A DNA stretch of 64,000 nt, from NCBI RefSeq assembly GCF_002979975.1, contig NZ_PCQD01000005.1, positions 68,071 through 132,070 of the forward strand. Direction: 5' to 3'. Of the stretch, positions 40,501-48,776 are shown one piece after another. Each line of letters starts with the position of its first letter. Positions within the stretch are counted from its first letter, which is position 1. Source of the DNA: Pseudomonas sp. MYb185. Lineage in GTDB: Bacteria; Pseudomonadota; Gammaproteobacteria; Pseudomonadales; Pseudomonadaceae. A model generated the notes under the pieces. That model had not been told where the DNA came from. It searched no databases and was given only the letters and a program-made list of their open reading frames with translations. A program made the translations under genes and the position numbers.

Positions 40501-42376
40501 CTCGCGTTCAGTGCGGCTGCTGGCGGCCTTCAACCACCAGGATATCTTTATCGATCCGGACCCGGATGCCTCGCGCAGCTTCGAGGAGCGACAGCGCCTG
40601 TATGACCTGCCGCGCTCCAGTTGGGCCGATTACAACCCGGAGCTGATTTCCGCGGGTGGCGGCGTGTTCTCCCGCAGTCTCAAACAGATCACGCTGACGC
40701 CGCAGATACGTGAGGTATTCGATATCGTCGAGCAGCAGCTGACCCCGGCGGAACTGATCCACCGCCTGCTCAAGGCCCCGGTGGATCTGCTGTGGAATGG
40801 TGGCATCGGCACCTATATCAAGGCCTCGACCGAGAGCCATGCCGATGTCGGTGACAAGACCAACGATGCGCTGCGGGTGGATGGCAGGGACTTGCGCTGC
40901 AAGGTGATAGGCGAGGGCGGCAACCTCGGCATGACCCAGCTGGGGCGGATCGAATACTGCCTGAATGGCGGCGCCGCCAACACCGACTTCATCGACAATG
41001 CCGGTGGTGTGAACTGCTCTGACCATGAGGTCAATATCAAGATCCTGCTCAACGAAGTGGTTGCAGCGGGGGACATGACCGTCAAGCAGCGCAACGCCCT
41101 GCTGGCCGAGATGACCGAGGCGGTAGCGGCGCTGGTGCTGGCCAGCAACTACAAGCAGAGTCAGGCCATCAGCCTGGCCCAGGGCCAGGCGGCACGGGCG
41201 ATGGTCGAATACCAGCGCTTTATCAGCGGCATGGAAGCCAGCGGCAAGCTCAGCCGTAGCCTGGAGTTCCTGCCCGATGACGAGCAACTGGCCGACCGCG
41301 CCGGCAAGGGGTTGGGGCTGACCCGGCCGGAGCTGTCGGTGCTGATCTCCTATTCCAAGGCCGACCTCAAGGAGCAACTGGTGGACTCGGCGGTGCCGGA
41401 GGATCCCTGGCTGGCACGGGAAATGGCCACCGCCTTCCCGCCCAGACTGGTGCGTGAGCAGACCGCCGCGCTGGCCCACCACCGGCTGCGGCGGGAAATC
41501 ATCGCCACGCAACTGGCCAACAACCTGGTCAACCACATGGGCATCACCTTCCTGCGCCGGCTGGAACAATCGACCGGTGCCAGCCCCGGGCAGATCGTCG
41601 CCGCCTATGTGGTGGCGCGGGATGTGTTCAAGCTGATGGAACAATTCCACAGCATCGAGCAACTGGACCATCAGCTGTCGGCGGCGATCCAGCTGGAACT
41701 GATGGACGAACTGATGCGCCTGGCGCGCCGCGCCACCCGCTGGTTTATCCGCCGTCGCGGCAAGGAACTGCAGCCGGCAGCGGAGGTGGAGCATTTCGCA
41801 CCACAGATCCAGGCGCTGGGAGAGCGCTTCGATGGCATGCTCGAAGGCTCCGTGCATGAGCTATGGCAAACCCGCTTCGACCATTATACTGCCGCCGGCG
41901 TACCGGCCCCGATTGCCCGCCTGGTCGCCGGGACCGTGCATTTCTATACCATGCTGGGGATGATCACCGCGGCCGATACCACCGGCCAGCCGGTCGAACG
42001 GGTAGCACAGGTGTTCTTCACCCTGGGCAGCGAACTGCAACTGACCTGGTTCGGCTCTCAGATCAATGCCTTGCCGGTCGGCTCGCACTGGCAGGCCCTG
42101 GCACGTGAAGCCTACCGGGATGAACTGGAGAACCAACTGGGCAGCATTACCGTAACGGCCTTGCAGATGAGCGAGCCCGAGACCCCGGTGGCAGAACTGG
42201 TAAGCACCTGGCTGGAACGCAACCACGCACCGGTGCAGCGCTGGCAGGAACTGCTGAACGAACTGCGCAGCGCCGGGCAGAGCGACTACCCGATGACGGC
42301 CGTCGCCATGCGTGAACTGACCGACCTGGCAAACGATGCCCGCCAGACCATACATGGAGAAACATGCAGGAACTGA
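37514..42376 (+). CDS. gdhB: NAD-specific glutamate dehydrogenase, large (GDH-180) type
   Basis: 1620 residues, the length of the large NAD-dependent glutamate dehydrogenases of pseudomonads, which convert glutamate to 2-oxoglutarate and ammonia during amino-acid catabolism. A long N-terminal region with ACT-like segments (about 1-700) precedes the catalytic domain. The hallmark RGGLRWSDREEDYRTEVLG is near 815-833, with VIVPVGAKGGFV, the dinucleotide-fold region GIGDMSGDVFGNGLLRS, and GEGGNLGMTQLGRIEY. ATG 37514 is 7 bases after GGGAG; a GTG two codons earlier is the alternative. Overlaps the next gene by 13 bases. Confidence 0.96.
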   Translation: MAFIVASSKQEFLQVIQQRLQELVEPREQEAIAVFARDFFSITTLQELLSRHDTDLLGSVLSGWRMLQQFAGHGSKVHVFNPDVQGHGWQSSHTVVQLLHADAPFLVDSVRIELQRQGYAIHILQNSVFKVARNADGQLQRIEPAAADGPGLHGESVMHIEIDRCQLPAALNELQTGLQQALNYVEGVVNDFAPMQRQVQELIGRLAGADFDWFDVSQREEATAFLDWLLDDNFTFLGYERFAIDQGLPEGRLGMQPQHSLGAAALEPPDEDIEGLPQEVLEYLRCPVLLSFAKSSRTSRVHRPAYPDYVSIREVNAAGEVVLEHRFCGLYTSRVYSADVYNIPWLRHKVEAVRQDSGFEPHSHLGKELDQVLQELPRDDLFQISSQQLSETALSIVQIQERNLIRLFLRRGNYGRFYYCLAYVPREIYSTAIRRQIQQVLMDRLEASDSEFWTFFSESQLARVQFILRVDPRRNLEIDHVKLERDVIQACRSWHDDFSAQLQDTLGEATATEVLVQFGDGFPVGYSDRYNPATGVADLQHLLQLDEGNPLAMSFYQPLNAKPDELHCKLYHFGGSLPLSDVMPILDNLGLRVLGEFPFQICRQDGQSYWVHDFVFTNALAPEMDIGDVNELFGEAFTAIWNGQAENDSFNRLILLAGIHWREAALMRALARYIKQIRMGFELPYLAATLATHAPIARELVRLFKTRFFLARKASAGELEEKLEQAIVGALEQVAVLNEDRILRRYLELIKACVRTNFYQHDAQGQAKDYISLKFDPAGIPELPLPRPMYEIFVYSPRVEGVHLRGGKVARGGLRWSDREEDYRTEVLGLVKAQQVKNAVIVPVGAKGGFVPRRLPQGAGRDAIQQEAIACYRVFIQGLLDITDNLIEGQVVPPEQVIRHDGDDFYLVVAADKGTASFSDIANGIAADYGFWLGDAFASGGSVGYDHKAMGITARGAWISVQRHFHELGINVQEDPVSAIGIGDMSGDVFGNGLLRSRSVRLLAAFNHQDIFIDPDPDASRSFEERQRLYDLPRSSWADYNPELISAGGGVFSRSLKQITLTPQIREVFDIVEQQLTPAELIHRLLKAPVDLLWNGGIGTYIKASTESHADVGDKTNDALRVDGRDLRCKVIGEGGNLGMTQLGRIEYCLNGGAANTDFIDNAGGVNCSDHEVNIKILLNEVVAAGDMTVKQRNALLAEMTEAVAALVLASNYKQSQAISLAQGQAARAMVEYQRFISGMEASGKLSRSLEFLPDDEQLADRAGKGLGLTRPELSVLISYSKADLKEQLVDSAVPEDPWLAREMATAFPPRLVREQTAALAHHRLRREIIATQLANNLVNHMGITFLRRLEQSTGASPGQIVAAYVVARDVFKLMEQFHSIEQLDHQLSAAIQLELMDELMRLARRATRWFIRRRGKELQPAAEVEHFAPQIQALGERFDGMLEGSVHELWQTRFDHYTAAGVPAPIARLVAGTVHFYTMLGMITAADTTGQPVERVAQVFFTLGSELQLTWFGSQINALPVGSHWQALAREAYRDELENQLGSITVTALQMSEPETPVAELVSTWLERNHAPVQRWQELLNELRSAGQSDYPMTAVAMRELTDLANDARQTIHGETCRN

Positions 42377-42585
42377 TCATCGACGTCGCAGTGCCCGCCG
42401 AACGCTACCTGGCCTGGTACCAAGGCCAGGCTAAGCGGGTCCTGATGCGCAGCCGCGACGGCCGCAGCATCAGCCTGCCGGCACACCACCTGCGGCCTTT
42501 CCTGACGCATGAGGGGGTGTATGGGAGTTTTGTGATGCGGTTTACCAGCGACGGGAAGATGGTGTCGCTGGAGCGGTTGGGGTGA
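42364..42585 (+). CDS. DUF2835 family protein
   Basis: 73 residues (MQELIIDVAVPAERYLAWYQ). Small soluble protein of the DUF2835 type, found directly after gdhB in pseudomonads; function unknown. It overlaps the gdhB stop by 13 bases, with GGAGAAAC as ribosome site inside gdhB, so it is translationally coupled. The conserved RSRDGRSISLPAHHLRPFLTH suggests a small beta-rich nucleic-acid- or ligand-binding fold, which is only a guess. Confidence 0.85.
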   Translation: MQELIIDVAVPAERYLAWYQGQAKRVLMRSRDGRSISLPAHHLRPFLTHEGVYGSFVMRFTSDGKMVSLERLG

Positions 42586-42634
42586 GAGGCAGGGCCAGTT
42601 GCCAAACGCCAGTCCCCGCTCCCGATTTGGGAAT

Positions 42635-42694
42635 GTCGAGTTCCATCTCGACACCTGCTCCCCGGCCACCCCACTGTTCGAGATGGAACTCGAC
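42635..42694. repeat. Solitary REP doublet (REPIN-like)
   Basis: GTCGAGTTCCATCTCGA at 42635 and its exact inverted copy TCGAGATGGAACTCGAC ending at 42694, with about 26 bases between. Same arms and overall size as each unit of the tandem array at 14567-15372, about 27 kb away, but as one copy and with a different internal loop. Placed 50 bases after DUF2835. Confidence 0.88.
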
Positions 42695-42779
42695 AGGATC
42701 GCCATCGACCTTCCACACATCCGCGTAACCCGGGAGGTTCGAGCACCAGCTCGTACCAAACATTGTCCCCTCAACCGTC

Positions 42780-42801
42780 ATTCTCGGCGAAGGCCGAGAA
42801 T
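42780..42801. repeat. REP-like hairpin
   Basis: ATTCTCGGC-GAAG-GCCGAGAAT, a perfect 9-bp stem. It is the reverse complement of the type seen at 55681-55700 (TCCTCGGC-CTTC-GCCGAGGA), both next to an ATGACG-like flank. Member of a second, short REP family. Confidence 0.6.
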
Positions 42802-43264
42802 CCACCGGCCACACAGTAACCGCCGGAGTGGAAACCCAACCGACGACCATTCCTGAGCCTTTCCATATTGATATGGCCCCGTGCCTGCATTATGGTGAAC
42901 CCAATGCGAAGGAATGCGAGCCCGCCTGCCAGACACGCTACACAGCCCGAATTCCTCCCAGAATGATTGGCATACCTGCCGGCGATATTGCCGGTTGGGT
43001 AGGGCGGTAGCGTGTTTCTGCCTGGCATGAGGAATAGGCCGCGAAGCGTGTGGGTTGGGCGAAGGGGCGAGTGATTGTGAGGTGGTTTTGCGGGGGTAGT
43101 AATGAATTCGGGAAAAGATGAAGTCAAGCTAATACGGAATGGAGCCTGTCTTTGCTTCTAATTGTTTGATTTTATTATGACTTTGTTTGTTAGGGCTTTC
43201 CGGGAAACCGGAGTTATATCGAAGCGTCTGTTATGTATTAGTGCCGCGTGCGGTCTAATCACTG
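42802..43264. other. Intergenic region left of the cassette array; no integrase
   Basis: About 460 bases without a supported gene. The first half is GC-rich; from about 43085 the sequence becomes AT-rich like the cassettes. A 118-codon open frame on the minus strand (42771-43127) has no start signal or recognisable family. There is no room for, and no trace of, a tyrosine-recombinase integrase. The last seven bases with the next six (GTTAGAG, 43264-43270) form the first cassette core site. An attI site may lie here but has no consensus I can recognise. Confidence 0.5.
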
Positions 43265-43278
43265 TTAGAGATCACAAG

Positions 43279-43821
43279 ATGTCCCAGGCCAAAATTTCAT
43301 TTGAGCACGGAATAAAAGATGCAGAGGAGCTTTTGGCTCACTTCGACGCAATTAATTCCAATCCCCCACCTCCTAATGCGGAGGTCTTAAAACGTGCAGG
43401 GTTAGTAATGGCGCTTACTGCATGGGAAACCTACGTAGAAGATCGTGTAACCGAGGCAATGAACAAGAGACTTGCTGCTGTTGCAGGAAGCTATGTCGGC
43501 GAGTTCATTCAAAAGAAATTGCAGCAAGAACTTAAGCAATTCCACAATCCCACATCAGATAAAACAAAACGCTTATTCCTTGATTATCTCGGCGCCGACG
43601 TTACTCAAGGGTGGAACTGGGCAAATAACGACCCAGAAAAAGCCAAAAAATCACTAAACGAGTGGATATCCAAAAGAGGTGATGCTGTACATCGCTCAAA
43701 GCCAATAAACAATGGCTCACCTGCGGCCCACCTCATAAAGCGCGATGAACTCGAAAAAGTCATTCGTTTCATCAAAGAGCTGGTGAAAGCCACCGACTCA
43801 TACTTAGAATGCAATCTCTAA
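43279..43821 (+). CDS. Cassette 1: HEPN-domain protein (RiboL-PSP-HEPN-like)
   Basis: 180 residues, all-helical. Conserved features of the large HEPN family: an early AxWETYVED helix (about 47-55) and the ribonuclease motif R133-GDAV-H138 (R-x4-H) in SKRGDAVHRSKP. HEPN proteins with this motif are usually metal-independent RNases of toxin-antitoxin, abortive-infection or RNA-processing systems. The closest type I recognise is the RiboL-PSP-HEPN group. No antitoxin or nucleotidyltransferase partner is encoded in the cassette. ATG 43279 sits 8 bases after the core site and has no clear ribosome site; the frame continues upstream to 43162 across the cassette edge. Confidence 0.75.
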   Translation: MSQAKISFEHGIKDAEELLAHFDAINSNPPPPNAEVLKRAGLVMALTAWETYVEDRVTEAMNKRLAAVAGSYVGEFIQKKLQQELKQFHNPTSDKTKRLFLDYLGADVTQGWNWANNDPEKAKKSLNEWISKRGDAVHRSKPINNGSPAAHLIKRDELEKVIRFIKELVKATDSYLECNL

Positions 43822-43891
43822 CAACTGGTTAAAACCGTTCGCTTCGCTCACTGGGACGGGCTAAAGCCCGCCCCTTAACCAAACGTTAGAG
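43816..43891 (+). other. attC site 1
   Basis: Outer arms CTCTAAC (43816-43822) and GTTAGAG (43885-43891); inner arms ACTGGTTAA and TTAACCAAAC pair. The central part contains GGGACGGGCTAAAGCCCGCCCC. 76 bases. It closely resembles the interrupted attC5. The ORF 1 stop codon lies inside the outer arm. Confidence 0.92.
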
Positions 43892-43895
43892 GGGC

Positions 43896-44342
43896 ATGAT
43901 GAACTACGCACCTTACCGACTTTCCGAGGGGCTTGTTCTGGAAGAATCTGGGAGCTTGTTGCCTTGGTTTAGAAGCTTGGAGCAGCTCGCGGAAAAAGGT
44001 GGTAAACCTCTCCCCGAGAAAGGCAAACGCACTCAGCTATTTTGGGAGGCCGACGCCGTATTTGGCGGCATGAACGTATCCGTTCAAGCAATGGAAAGAG
44101 GCTTGGGCATTTTCTTCCTCGATCTAAAAAACGGGGAGAAGTTCGAGTCGGAAAAACTTGAATACGAAGCTGTATTGCAGATATTGAAAGCGAAGTTTGG
44201 AGAGCCAGCAGAAGCAGGTAGCGATGACTATGGCTATCCTTGGGTGCGTTGGCGGTGGGGCGGGGTCTGCTTGAACCTAGCGCTAGCAGAGCGCTTTATG
44301 GATTATGTCGCCTTGTCAGTTTCTAACGGAGTCGTCTCGTAA
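43896..44342 (+). CDS. Cassette 2: hypothetical protein
   Basis: 148 residues (MMNYAPYRLSEGLVLEESGSL), soluble, no signal peptide or membrane segment. AGAGGGG from the core site itself acts as ribosome site 3-6 bases before the two adjacent ATGs (43896, 43899). Contains a mixed alpha/beta pattern (LGIFFLDLKNGEKFESEKLEYEAVLQILKAKFG, WVRWRWGGVCLNLALAERF). I recognise no family. Complete cassette gene by position. Confidence 0.75.
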   Translation: MMNYAPYRLSEGLVLEESGSLLPWFRSLEQLAEKGGKPLPEKGKRTQLFWEADAVFGGMNVSVQAMERGLGIFFLDLKNGEKFESEKLEYEAVLQILKAKFGEPAEAGSDDYGYPWVRWRWGGVCLNLALAERFMDYVALSVSNGVVS

Positions 44343-44346
44343 TGCC

Positions 44347-44430
44347 CTCTAACCATCGCAGGCACGGCGACGGCTTTTCCGTTGCGGCTTCGCCTCCACT
44401 ACAAAGCCGCGCGTGCTGCGGGCGTTATAA
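44347..44430 (+). other. attC site 2
   Basis: CTCTAAC (44347-44353) to GTTATAA (44424-44430), 84 bases, with inner complementary arms ATCGCAGGCACGGCG / CGCGTGCTGCGGGCG. Nearly identical in its core to attC6, which marks a shared origin of cassettes 2 and 6. Confidence 0.92.
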
Positions 44431-44448
44431 GTCATTGAGAGTTTGTGC

Positions 44449-44697
44449 ATGGGGTTGATTGAAGCAATTATAGTTGGCCTTCAGTTCAAGCGGCTAGAAA
44501 GGCCGTTGGTGTTCGTTACTATGCTTTTTGCGCTAGTGTGCTTCGTCGCGCTCGGTATAGTAATTGTTCTTGCGGGTATTGAGCTTCTATCATCAGGCAA
44601 GGGTTTGATTCCGGCCCTGGGAGCAATTTTATTGTCGTCCGTATTTTTCGGGCTGTCCGCCGTGTGCGGCCATTTTGTCAAAAAGAGCGTGCAGTAA
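44449..44697 (+). CDS. Cassette 3: small two-helix membrane protein
   Basis: 82 residues from ATG 44449 (MGLIEAIIVGLQFKRLERP). Two hydrophobic segments (about 21-45 and 52-74) separated by a short LLSSGKGLIPAL loop; Cys residues lie within both. No recognised family. Small double-helix membrane proteins are common cassette cargo. Weak ribosome site; a TTG two codons upstream is possible. Function unknown. Confidence 0.7.
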   Translation: MGLIEAIIVGLQFKRLERPLVFVTMLFALVCFVALGIVIVLAGIELLSSGKGLIPALGAILLSSVFFGLSAVCGHFVKKSVQ

Positions 44698-44702
44698 ATG
44701 CC

Positions 44703-44784
44703 TTATAACCATACGCAGCACTACGCCGCCGCAAGCGGCGGCGGGACGCTCGTAAACTCGCGCCCGTGTGCTTAGGCGTTATAT
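44703..44784 (+). other. attC site 3
   Basis: TTATAAC (44703-44709) to GTTATAT (44778-44784), 82 bases, with a central GCCGCCGCAAGCGGCGGC hairpin and complementary arms ACGCAGCAC / GTGTGCTTAGGC (imperfect). Unlike the other attC sites in sequence. Confidence 0.88.
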
Positions 44785-44801
44785 GCCAAAAGGTCGAACC
44801 T

Positions 44802-45650
44802 ATGGGAAGCCTTAAAGAATCCTATTTAGAGTCAGACGAAGGCCGTCAGGAAAACTTGGCTGACGCTCTCGGCATATCTTGGGATGAGCTTTCGCAACTG
44901 GATTATACGGTAACGGAAAATATTTCAAATGAAGGGTTGCTATACGGTTACCTCATAACATTTAGCAGAAACTGCAGCGCAGAAATTCTGTCTAGAATAG
45001 CTGGCATTAGCAAGTCTAGAACAATAAGTCTCTCTCCATGGATATTCGAAAGAAGCTATGAAGATCAGTACGCACTCGGTGCGATTGCGCAGAATATAGA
45101 TCATCGTGCAAGTTTTTCAAATGAAATGGAATCGTCGGCTCGTCTCCAAAGTCTACAAATTGATGATCATGCGACAAGGCAGTTATTACTTCGCCAGACA
45201 TTTATCTCGATTATTGGCGCGCTTGAAACTTTTCTTTCTGATACTTTTATTTCTAAAACACTTTCATCTGAGCACTACCTTCAACAGTTTGTCAGAAACC
45301 ATCCGGAGTTCAAACAGCAAAAGATAAGTATCAGTGAGATTTACGATGTGTCAGTAAAAATTAAGGAGCGAGCCAAGACCGTCATGGTCAACACCATTTA
45401 TCATAAACTACCTACTGTTAGAGAAATGTATGCAGGGACATTCTCAATGGATTTTCCAGATATTTCGAATCTCCAGAAGTATATTCTTGTTCGCCACGAT
45501 TTGGTTCACCGGAACGGGAAAACCACTGAAGGACGCCTGGTAAATGTCAACGATAAGCTTATTGATGAGCTAAGGAATAACGCGGTAACTTTTGTTGAAG
45601 AATTAACGAATAAGTTAGAGAGAGATTTTGACGATGACTTGCCTTTCTAG
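44802..45650 (+). CDS. Cassette 4: HEPN-like protein
   Basis: 282 residues. The N-terminal half (1-115) is unrecognised. The C-terminal half has two HEPN hallmarks: IIGALETFLSDTF (conserved Glu about 142) and the R-x4-H motif R231-HDLV-H236 in VRHDLVHRNGK, as in HEPN proteins of the MAE_28990/RiboL-PSP type. Possible RNase or sensor. ATG 44802 chosen (MGSLKESYLES) after AGGTCGAACCT; the frame is open upstream into attC3. Not similar in sequence to the cassette 1 protein apart from the motif. Low GC, like the rest of the array. Confidence 0.75.
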   Translation: MGSLKESYLESDEGRQENLADALGISWDELSQLDYTVTENISNEGLLYGYLITFSRNCSAEILSRIAGISKSRTISLSPWIFERSYEDQYALGAIAQNIDHRASFSNEMESSARLQSLQIDDHATRQLLLRQTFISIIGALETFLSDTFISKTLSSEHYLQQFVRNHPEFKQQKISISEIYDVSVKIKERAKTVMVNTIYHKLPTVREMYAGTFSMDFPDISNLQKYILVRHDLVHRNGKTTEGRLVNVNDKLIDELRNNAVTFVEELTNKLERDFDDDLPF

Positions 45651-45659
45651 CTGCTTTAC

Positions 45660-45749
45660 ATATAACAATCCGCAGCAATCGCTCCCGTTGGTCGCTGGGA
45701 CAGCCAAAACGCTGCGCTTATTTGGCCGCCCTTGTGCGGGGCGTTAGAC
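45660..45749 (+). other. attC site 4
   Basis: ATATAAC (45660-45666) to GTTAGAC (45743-45749), 90 bases. Inner arms AATCCGCA.. / ..TGTGCGGGGC are partly complementary. Exact complement of the cassette 4 left core site (GTTATAT). Confidence 0.9.
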
Positions 45750-45756
45750 CTAAGCC

Positions 45757-46098
45757 ATGAAAACATCGACATTGTGCAAAGCCCTTTTAAAAGATGTATG
45801 CGACGACAATTTATCGTTTTACAGAAGCATGCTTGCCACACAAGATTTGGCCACAGTAAAAGACGATAAGTGGCGGACAATCATTGGTTTAGCCCGGGAA
45901 CTAGAACCGCACCAACAGGAAATATTTCTATCTTTTGCCCGTTTAGCAGCAGTTGATGCTATCTCAACTCTCTGCGGTGTAATTGACGGCTCAACACAGG
46001 TCGGGGGCCAGTTTGTCGCATTCTCGCTCACAGATGAGTCAGGTACAGAGCATTCTGGCTCAATGCAAGATAATTTCCTTTCTGTTGCATACCCATGA
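45757..46098 (+). CDS. Cassette 5: hypothetical protein
   Basis: 113 residues (MKTSTLCKALLKDVCDDNLSF). Soluble, mostly helical N-terminus (LARELEPHQQEIFLSFARLAAVDAISTLCGVIDGS) and a short C-terminal beta part. No recognised family. Ends 4 bases before attC5. Only 7 bases separate the core site from the ATG, so the ribosome site (TTAGACCTAAGCC) is poor. Confidence 0.7.
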   Translation: MKTSTLCKALLKDVCDDNLSFYRSMLATQDLATVKDDKWRTIIGLARELEPHQQEIFLSFARLAAVDAISTLCGVIDGSTQVGGQFVAFSLTDESGTEHSGSMQDNFLSVAYP

Positions 46099-46135
46099 AC
46101 GGTCTAACAAGTGACTGTGGTGTCAACGCCTCAAA

Positions 46136-47290
<1,155 letters not shown>

Positions 47291-47386
47291 TACAACTGGT
47301 TCAAATCGCTCACTGCGCTCGCTGGGACGGGCTAAAGCCCGCCCCTTAACCAAATGTTATACATGCAGCAGAGGTTAAAGTGACGA

Positions 47387-48112
47387 ATGTTATCCATTGA
47401 AGAATTTGAACGTATTGGTGCTGCATTTAATGCAACAAACCAACCAGTGATTCTGGACTATATTGCGGTGGTGGCGCTCAGCTGGATGGGGGCTTTCCTC
47501 GCGGCATACCTCGTGCAAAAGGCCAAGAACAGAGCAAACTCTGAAGACTTTGATAGGCTGAAATCTGAACTCAAAGAAAATACAAGATTAGTAAAAGAAA
47601 TTGAGTCGAATTTCTCGGAAAATTTTTGGATAAGGCAGCAGGTTTGGCTCAAGAAGCAGGAGTCATATGAAGTCATTCTCGGGTTGCTGCATGATATTGA
47701 AAAATACGTTTATCATCAGGTGACAGATTTTGAGGAATGGCAGTATATAAATAATCGGCACCCCTATTTTGGCTTTTACGCTCACGAAGATGTAGGTAAC
47801 AAGAAAGCGTGGGAGCGTGACAAGCAAGAGTATGAAGAGAAGAAAAGTAACCCCGAAACTGTTGCAGAATCGGAAGCACTTAAAACTCGATATGACAGAG
47901 CTTTGTCAGAGATATTTGATCATATAGATCTGAAAGCGATTTACCTCGATGACCGTGTAGAGGCTGAGATGGAAAAGCTAAAACAGTCGCTTAGCAGAAC
48001 TGATGCAGAGGAGGATTGGGAAGATCATTTCGATAGGATATCCCTAGACACGATGAGAACCATTGATGAAGTACGCAAAATTTCGCGCGCTGAACTGAAG
48101 TTGGATGCATAA
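47387..48112 (+). CDS. Cassette 6: single-pass membrane protein with coiled coil
   Basis: 241 residues. One transmembrane helix (about 27-46: VVALSWMGAFLAAYLVQ) followed directly by a charged, heptad-like coiled coil (about 48-75) and an acidic helical C-terminus. No recognised domain. The layout (short N-terminal helix, long cytoplasmic part) resembles many cassette and defence-island proteins of unknown role. The stop codon lies inside the attC6 outer arm. Confidence 0.75.
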   Translation: MLSIEEFERIGAAFNATNQPVILDYIAVVALSWMGAFLAAYLVQKAKNRANSEDFDRLKSELKENTRLVKEIESNFSENFWIRQQVWLKKQESYEVILGLLHDIEKYVYHQVTDFEEWQYINNRHPYFGFYAHEDVGNKKAWERDKQEYEEKKSNPETVAESEALKTRYDRALSEIFDHIDLKAIYLDDRVEAEMEKLKQSLSRTDAEEDWEDHFDRISLDTMRTIDEVRKISRAELKLDA

Positions 48113-48190
48113 CAATCGCAGGCACAGCGACGGCTTTTTCATTGCGGCTGCGCCTCCATTACAAAGCCGCGCGTGCTGCGGGCGTTAGGC
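48107..48190 (+). other. attC site 6
   Basis: GCATAAC (48107-48113) to GTTAGGC (48184-48190), 84 bases; differs from attC2 at only a few positions (AATCGCAGGCACAGCG versus CATCGCAGGCACGGCG). One mismatch to the cassette's left core (GTTATAC). Confidence 0.9.
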
Positions 48191-48209
48191 ATGCAGGGAG
48201 TCACTTCCA

Positions 48210-48677
48210 TTGAAATCACCTTGGCTTCAATATGAATCAAGATTGGCGAACTGGATGAAGCAGTTTGCGAATGAAAACCTCAAATTCACTAATGGCTTTC
48301 AAGCGATTCCGGGATTTCCATCTGATGGCTTTCGTGCCGATGGCCTTCTCACAAATGGCAAGGTCGTTCTGGCACTAGAGGTTGAGGTCAAGCAAACTCA
48401 CCCTGATACTAATGTCGGCAAATACTGGCTGTTAAATCAATATCAGCCCTATGAAAAAATCGTCCTTTTTCACGTATATACTCCAGAATACAAATCATAC
48501 CCTTGGCGGTTTCAGCTTGGCGAGTTCTATGCATTAAAAATGTCTCAAGAGTTACCTTTTGAGTATCACTTGCTCGATCAACGCGGGGCTGAAAATACAG
48601 ACAGCTCATTTGAACTCGTTACAGGTATTTTAGAACAAAGAATTACCAGTGAATTTGGGGCTGTGCCAAATGCCTAA
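48210..48677 (+). CDS. Cassette 7: hypothetical protein, possible PD-(D/E)xK fold
   Basis: 155 residues from TTG 48210, with GGGAG seven bases upstream; the ATG at 48191 is out of frame. FRADGLL (D44), then LALEVEVKQTH with E59-V-K61, gives the D-x14-E-x-K spacing of PD-(D/E)xK nucleases, preceded by a helix and followed by a helix (VGKYWLLNQY). That would make it a possible DNA nuclease, but no family is recognised, and the motif alone is weak evidence. Stop codon in the attC7 outer arm. Confidence 0.65.
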   Translation: MKSPWLQYESRLANWMKQFANENLKFTNGFQAIPGFPSDGFRADGLLTNGKVVLALEVEVKQTHPDTNVGKYWLLNQYQPYEKIVLFHVYTPEYKSYPWRFQLGEFYALKMSQELPFEYHLLDQRGAENTDSSFELVTGILEQRITSEFGAVPNA

Positions 48678-48761
48678 CAAACCGCTCAAATTCGTTCCGG
48701 CCACAAAAAGCGTGGCTTTCACCGGACTCGCTAACGCTGGCCGTTTAGCGGGGCGTTAGCT
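48672..48761 (+). other. attC site 7
   Basis: GCCTAAC (48672-48678) to GTTAGCT (48755-48761), 90 bases, with complementary inner parts AAACCGCTC / CGTTTAGCGGGGC and CGGCCA / TGGCCG. Exact complement to the cassette's left core GTTAGGC. Confidence 0.9.
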
Positions 48762-48776
48762 ACCAAGGACTCTTAT

